From the NCBI GenBank assembly GCA_937902295.1, contig CALGUM010000103.1:1-14819 (forward strand): 14,819 nt of DNA, written 5' to 3'. A program made the translations under genes and the position numbers. Shown in pieces: positions 12,459 through 14,819 of this stretch. The stretch is from an uncultured Candidatus Saccharibacteria bacterium. GTDB taxonomy: Bacteria; Patescibacteriota; Saccharimonadia; Saccharimonadales; Saccharimonadaceae. The notes beneath the pieces were generated by a model. It did no database searches and was not told where the DNA came from. It saw nothing but the letters and a program-made list of their open reading frames with translations. Within the stretch, counting starts at the first letter, position 1. Every line of letters starts with the position of its first letter.

Positions 12459-14819
12459 ATGAAATTCAAAGCCAACAGTCGTCGACGCGCACTAGAGTAC
12501 GAAAAAGATTGGGTTCAGCGCTGGAAAGAGCAGGGGACGTTTGAGAAATCTGTAGAGCGGCGCTCAGTAGCCGATAGCTATGTATTTTATGATGGCCCAC
12601 CGTTTATTACGGGTGTACCACATCATGGCACGCTCCTGAGTAGTATCGTAAAAGACGCTGTGCCACGTTACCAAACCATGAAAGGCAAGCGTGTTGAGCG
12701 TGTCTGGGGTTGGGATTGCCACGGACTGCCAGCAGAGGTGTTCACCGAGAAGAAGCTTGGTATACAAGACCGCCGTGACATTGGCACCACCATTTCTCTT
12801 GAGAAATACATCACCACGGCCCGTGACAACATGGTGCAGACCAGCAGTCTCTGGAACGAAACAATCGATCGCATAGGTCGTTGGGTCGACATGGACAACG
12901 CCTACAAAACCATGGACAAAGAATACATGGAATCTGTTTGGTGGGCGTTTAAGGAACTATATACAAAGGGTAAAATCTACGGGGGTGAGCGCGTACTTAT
13001 GTATTGTACGCGCGATGCTACGCCTCTGAGCAAAGCTGAAGTCACGATGGACGCAGGTGCCTACCAAGATGTCACCGATCCTAGTGTGTACGTAAAGTTT
13101 ACGCTCACGAGTGGGAGCACACTCCTTGCCTGGACGACCACACCGTGGACACTACCCGCCAATACTGCCGTTGCCGTGAACAAAGACTTGGACTACGTAG
13201 AAGTGGCGGTAGGCGACGAACAGTTTATCCTCGCAAAAGAGCTTGTACAAAAAGTGTTAACAGACGAAAAACATAAGCCTCTGGACTACAAAGTTGTTCG
13301 CGAGCTCAAAGGTGCCGAACTTGTAGGGCAAACCTACGAGCCGCTATTCGAAAACAGGGGAGCAGGCGCACATCAAGTATGGGCGGCAGACTACGTGTCG
13401 GCCGAAGACGGTTCTGGTATCGTGCACATTGCACCAGCGTACGGCGAAGAGGACTTCGAGATGGCCAAGCGCGAGGGTGTACCAGTGGTACATGTTATCG
13501 ACGAAAACGGTCTGTATAGCGAAACAGAATGGCAGGGCGAAAACGTCTGGGAGATCAATAAGACAATTGCCAAGGCGCTTCATGACCGAGGTGTCGTATG
13601 GAAGATCGATTATATCCGCCACCCATATCCACACTGTCACCGCTGCGGTACGCGCCTCATGTACCGCGCACATCCAAGCTGGTTCTTCGATATCCAAGGC
13701 CAAAAAGACCTTATGATCGAGAGTAATAGCGACCAGATAGAGTGGTTCCCAGAACACCTCAAGCACGGCCGTTTCGAGAAAAACATGGAGCAAGCACCAG
13801 ACTGGAATCTCAGTCGAGATCGATTCTGGGCGACAGCTATGCCAGTCTGGGAAGGTGTTGATGCCGAAGGCAAAAAGCATCAGATAATCGTGGGTAGTTA
13901 TGCTGAGCTCAAAGAACTCAGTGGCGCGGAACTCGATGACTACCATCGTCCATGGGTCGATGATATCACCTTCGAAAAAGACGGTGTCCACTACACGCGC
14001 ATAGAAAAAGTACTCGACGGGTGGTTTGAATCTGGCTCAATGCCTTTCGCCCAGTTCCACTATCCGTTCGAAAACAAAGAAAAATTCGAAGCCAATTTCC
14101 CTGGTGACTTTGTCGTGGAATACATCGGCCAAGTGCGCGCCTGGTTCTACTATATGCATGCTGTCAACGTAGGTCTCTTTGGCGAAGCGCCATTTAAGCA
14201 CGTCGTTACGACGGGTATCGTAGCTGGCAATGATGGCCGCAAGATGAGCAAAAGCTACGGCAACTTCACCGATCCAAATGAACTCATGGACAAGTTCAGT
14301 GCCGATAGTCTGCGTTTCTTGTTGCTTGGCTCGCCACTGCTCAAAGGCGAAGACTTTGCCTTGCAGGACAAAGACGTGGGCGACGTGGCACGTAAGCTCT
14401 CTATGATCTGGAACATGTACGACTTCTTTACTATGTATGCTGATGTCGATGGTTGGGAATTCGATGCGAGTAACCCGTTTACTCTGAGTCCAGACGACGT
14501 CACCAACCCACTCGACAAATGGGTAATTAGTCGTGTCCACCAGCTGAACCAGCACGTAACTACACACATGGATGACTACAATATTCCAGAAGCGCTCGCA
14601 GATGTCTTGCCCTTTATCGAAGACGCCAGTAATTGGTACGTGCGTCGGAGCCGTCGCCGGTTCTGGAAGAGCGAAGACGATGGCGACAAGGCAGAGGCGT
14701 ATCGCACCCTGCACTATGTACTCCTCAAACTCTCGGTAATTATCGCGCCATTCACCCCATTCCTTGCCGAAGAGCTGTATCACAACCTAGGTGGCGGGGC
14801 GGAGTCTGTACACCTGCTC
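12459..14819 (+). CDS. ileS: Isoleucyl-tRNA synthetase (3' end outside window)
   Basis: Class I synthetase that charges tRNA-Ile. The first 787 codons are present; type II IleRS usually has about 1,030-1,050 residues, so roughly a quarter is missing at the window edge. Seen: DGPPFITGVPHHGTLL (45-60), where the HIGH motif is read as HHGT; WDCHGLPAE (85-93); the editing domain motifs WTTTPWTLPAN and GSGIVHIAPAYGEEDFE; HCHRCGTRLMYRAHPSWFF; YIGQVRAWFYYMH; GRKMSKSYGN with KMSKS at 595-599; and the start of the anticodon-binding helical domain. The overall pattern is the eukaryote-like or actinobacterial type II. ATG 12459 has AAGGAG (12448-12453) 5 nt upstream. Expression is controlled by the T-box in front of it. 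Confidence 0.96.
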   Translation, partial: MKFKANSRRRALEYEKDWVQRWKEQGTFEKSVERRSVADSYVFYDGPPFITGVPHHGTLLSSIVKDAVPRYQTMKGKRVERVWGWDCHGLPAEVFTEKKLGIQDRRDIGTTISLEKYITTARDNMVQTSSLWNETIDRIGRWVDMDNAYKTMDKEYMESVWWAFKELYTKGKIYGGERVLMYCTRDATPLSKAEVTMDAGAYQDVTDPSVYVKFTLTSGSTLLAWTTTPWTLPANTAVAVNKDLDYVEVAVGDEQFILAKELVQKVLTDEKHKPLDYKVVRELKGAELVGQTYEPLFENRGAGAHQVWAADYVSAEDGSGIVHIAPAYGEEDFEMAKREGVPVVHVIDENGLYSETEWQGENVWEINKTIAKALHDRGVVWKIDYIRHPYPHCHRCGTRLMYRAHPSWFFDIQGQKDLMIESNSDQIEWFPEHLKHGRFEKNMEQAPDWNLSRDRFWATAMPVWEGVDAEGKKHQIIVGSYAELKELSGAELDDYHRPWVDDITFEKDGVHYTRIEKVLDGWFESGSMPFAQFHYPFENKEKFEANFPGDFVVEYIGQVRAWFYYMHAVNVGLFGEAPFKHVVTTGIVAGNDGRKMSKSYGNFTDPNELMDKFSADSLRFLLLGSPLLKGEDFALQDKDVGDVARKLSMIWNMYDFFTMYADVDGWEFDASNPFTLSPDDVTNPLDKWVISRVHQLNQHVTTHMDDYNIPEALADVLPFIEDASNWYVRRSRRRFWKSEDDGDKAEAYRTLHYVLLKLSVIIAPFTPFLAEELYHNLGGGAESVHLL

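Noticed and set aside
13344..13991. Open frame of 215 codons on the minus strand
   Set aside because: It is antisense to ileS with no supporting start signal.
14037..14783. Long open frame of 248 codons on the minus strand
   Set aside because: It lies antisense to the well-conserved ileS coding frame, has no ribosome site and encodes no recognisable motif; it is a shadow of codon bias.
1..14819. CRISPR array, insertion sequence, prophage or defence island
   Set aside because: No regularly spaced repeats, transposase or integrase motifs, terminal inverted repeats with target duplications, or defence-type domains were seen in any frame.

Overview
The window looks like chromosomal DNA of a small-genome bacterium of the Patescibacteria (CPR) group, most likely a Candidatus Saccharibacteria (TM7) member. 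This assignment is inference. It rests on the gene mix (tandem short type IV pilins, rpsU-yqeY-adk-map, ftsA-ftsZ-nrdR, an actinobacterial-looking VKOR, a type II IleRS behind a T-box), very tight packing, roughly even base composition and many promoters that fire at or just before the start codon. No rRNA, no 16S match and no database search was available. TGA is used as a normal stop (nrdR), so this is not one of the UGA-glycine CPR lineages.

Layout. Bases 1-1179 hold the 3' two thirds of recJ. A non-coding stretch with an AT-rich palindrome follows, then a 125-residue unknown protein (1449-1826). A strong hairpin (1844-1888) separates it from a convergent two-gene ABC exporter (permease and ATPase, minus strand, 1904-3870). 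A 68-bp divergent promoter region separates the exporter from three tandem type IV pilin-like genes (3939-5554). Next comes an rpsU-yqeY-adk-map run (5597-7638), which meets a small unknown minus-strand gene (7642-8097) tail to tail with only 3 bp between them. A divergent intergenic region (8098-8254) leads to ftsA and ftsZ (division), then nrdR, a thioredoxin-fold protein without CxxC and a VKOR-family membrane oxidoreductase, all closely spaced or overlapping. The window ends with an Ile-type T-box leader and the first 787 codons of ileS.

How the parts fit. FtsA and FtsZ form the division ring. NrdR, the thioredoxin-like protein and VKOR look like one co-transcribed run behind ftsZ, possibly linking nucleotide supply or redox state with division, but that is inference. 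The pilins would build a surface fibre; this group is known for host-attached life and type IV pili. The T-box makes ileS expression respond to uncharged tRNA-Ile.

Most notable points: (1) at least six genes have a -10 box 6-10 nt upstream of the start codon and no Shine-Dalgarno, so they appear leaderless, while operon-internal or long-leader genes mostly have a Shine-Dalgarno; (2) NrdR has lost all four zinc-ribbon cysteines while keeping the rest of the protein; (3) the ileS T-box has a very short Stem I with ATC in a 7-nt loop, and its terminator arms enclose the antiterminator; (4) the IleRS HIGH motif reads HHGT. I found no CRISPR array, prophage, IS element, toxin-antitoxin pair or defence island.
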